A stretch of DNA of 64,000 nucleotides. Origin: Mesorhizobium loti (lineage in GTDB: Bacteria; Pseudomonadota; Alphaproteobacteria; Rhizobiales; Rhizobiaceae). Location of the stretch: positions 310,001 to 374,000 of the forward strand of contig CP050294.1 of NCBI GenBank assembly GCA_014189435.1. Direction: 5' to 3'. The notes under the pieces are model-generated. The model did not search any database. It was not told the origin of the DNA and was given only the letters and a program-made list of their open reading frames with translations. The position numbers were made by a program, and so were the translations under genes. Shown one piece after another: positions 63,101 to 64,000 of this stretch. Positions within the stretch are counted from its first letter, which is position 1. Every line of letters starts with the position of its first letter.

Positions 63101-63233
63101 GATCATCCCAAAATGTAGTGGTAACACGCGCCGGCGCGCGCCTAACGTGCTGATATAATAACATATTCTTACAGGCGGTGTTTAAGTGGGGTCATAGCTG
63201 GGACGACGAAGCATTGACGCGCGGGATTCTCGA

Positions 63234-63247
63234 GCCTCTATAGAGGC
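63234..63247. repeat. Perfect 14-bp palindrome
   Basis: GCCTCTATAGAGGC. Just downstream, GGGATTTGTGTA (63254-63265) and TACACGAATCCC (63311-63322) form a second, imperfect dyad 45 bases apart. Together these may be the end or recombination site of a lost element; function unknown. Confidence 0.5.
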
Positions 63248-63376
63248 TTGGCAGGGATTTGTGTACAAAACAGCCAAAAGTGAGCTAACTCGCTGTCAGT
63301 AAAGGTTTCTTACACGAATCCCTACCGACCCTCCCGCTCAGGAATCCCGCCCGACCCCATACGCGTGCAGGGCTGC

Positions 63377-64000
63377 TTATTCCGACTGAGGCGCCGGCTG
63401 CATGGGCAGCTCCGCCGGTGCGTCGACCCAGGGGTCGTCCCTACCCGCCGTCCCCTCCGATTCGCCTTCCCATTCGTCGCGCGCCTCGTACCACTCGTCG
63501 CCGATCTGCTCAAGCGTGCCGACCAGGGTGCGTTCGGCGGACGCCCGCTGTGAGGGGCTGAAGAACAGCGGCTCATGCGGCACACCCGCCATCTCGACCC
63601 CGGCTACGTCGTGCACATCCGCTGCAGCCGGCGAGCGGTGCCCGGCGACCAGCTCGAAACCCAAGGCCATCGCGCTCCGGCCGAGTCGGATCGCCTGCTG
63701 TTGGCCCCAGCCGAGCGCTCCGCTCGTAGCCATGAGGCCCTTGGACATGACGTCGCCGGCCACCCGGCCGAAGAGCAGGTAGGCCGCCGTGTAGCCGACG
63801 GTCCCGGCTATGAAGCCCGATGGGTTGGCCCTGGGGTCGTCCATGTAGCCGCTCATCACAGCGGCTACGGAGAAGGGCAGGCCGATCGTCATACCGCCGA
63901 CGGTGTCGCTCACGCTGTCGTTCATCCCCGCGTGCGTGACGTGCGGGCTCAGCGCTTCACGGAGCAGGAACGTCGACGAGACGACCGCATCGGCGATGAA
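63377..64000 (-). CDS. Unknown protein, N-terminus beyond right edge
   Basis: The minus-strand frame is open from the window edge (TFLLREALSPHVTHAGMNDS) to a stop at 63377, at least 207 residues; ATG 63925 is an internal candidate start. The first half has Gly/Ala-rich hydrophobic stretches (GGMTIGLPFSVAAVMSGYMD, then FIAGTVGYTAAYLLFGRVAG) that could be one to three membrane segments. The second half is acidic and hydrophilic (GDEWYEARDEWEGESEGTAG). No family was recognised. Confidence 0.5.
   Translation of the reverse strand, partial: FIADAVVSSTFLLREALSPHVTHAGMNDSVSDTVGGMTIGLPFSVAAVMSGYMDDPRANPSGFIAGTVGYTAAYLLFGRVAGDVMSKGLMATSGALGWGQQQAIRLGRSAMALGFELVAGHRSPAAADVHDVAGVEMAGVPHEPLFFSPSQRASAERTLVGTLEQIGDEWYEARDEWEGESEGTAGRDDPWVDAPAELPMQPAPQSE

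Overview
The window looks like part of an accessory replicon or genomic island of a rhizobial alphaproteobacterium (Mesorhizobium/Rhizobium/Sinorhizobium type). The reasons are high GC, alphaproteobacterial FliJ and phasins, a LuxI with the E-W-T-R signature of the BjaI/RpaI branch, and an unusually dense load of IS5, IS6, IS21, IS66, IS110, IS1380, IS1634, IS3 and Tn3 relics of the kind found on symbiosis islands and plasmids. No nod or nif gene, tRNA, rRNA or CRISPR array was seen, so 'symbiotic' is inference.

Layout. 0-10.9 kb: edge of an FMN reductase, a small XRE regulator, an MFS exporter, small proteins, an Xre/RES toxin-antitoxin pair, a complete IS5 element and a Tn3-type unit (tnpA tail, unknown 520-residue protein, putative res, tnpR, unknown protein). 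10.9-22.4 kb: nested mobile elements. An IS66 sits inside an IS6 relic with an 8-bp target duplication, an IS110 is followed by hypothetical proteins, and an IS1380 transposase is split by a 2.7-kb large-serine-recombinase element. 22.4-23.9 kb: luxR and luxI with a lux-box-like repeat. 24-31.7 kb: IS110/IS6 relics, a peptidase fragment, two tandem phasins and decayed transport and copper-oxidase genes. 31.7-40.1 kb: SWIM protein plus SNF2 helicase behind a Tn3 tail, a second IS5, an S46 peptidase and fliJ.

41.6-52.4 kb is the main discovery: a divergent two-operon cluster that matches, step for step, the core logic of the malayamycin/nikkomycin/polyoxin 'octosyl' nucleoside antibiotics. Leftward: TruD-like pseudouridine synthase, radical SAM enzyme, two 2-oxoglutarate/Fe(II) oxygenases, a SAM methyltransferase, a MurA-like enolpyruvyl transferase and a tyrosine-phosphatase-type phosphatase. 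Rightward: a PLP aminotransferase, an SGNH-fold protein, a NodU/CmcH-type carbamoyltransferase and a P-loop kinase. In Streptomyces, a TruD-like enzyme (MalD) supplies pseudouridine 5'-phosphate and an enolpyruvyl transferase (MalO) extends it. The methyltransferase, aminotransferase and carbamoyltransferase would account for the O-methyl and ureido groups of malayamycin. I infer a malayamycin-type bicyclic C-nucleoside pathway in a rhizobium. Two genes carry single-base frame breaks at or near G runs (enolpyruvyl transferase, first oxygenase), so the pathway may be decayed, phase-variable or affected by assembly error.

52.4-64 kb: IS21, IS6 and IS66 relics, a GrpB-family gene, a complete IS1634 and a complete IS1380, a GntR regulator, a Tn3 transposase fragment cut by a nested IS5, a truncated second IS1634, and an unidentified gene running off the right edge.
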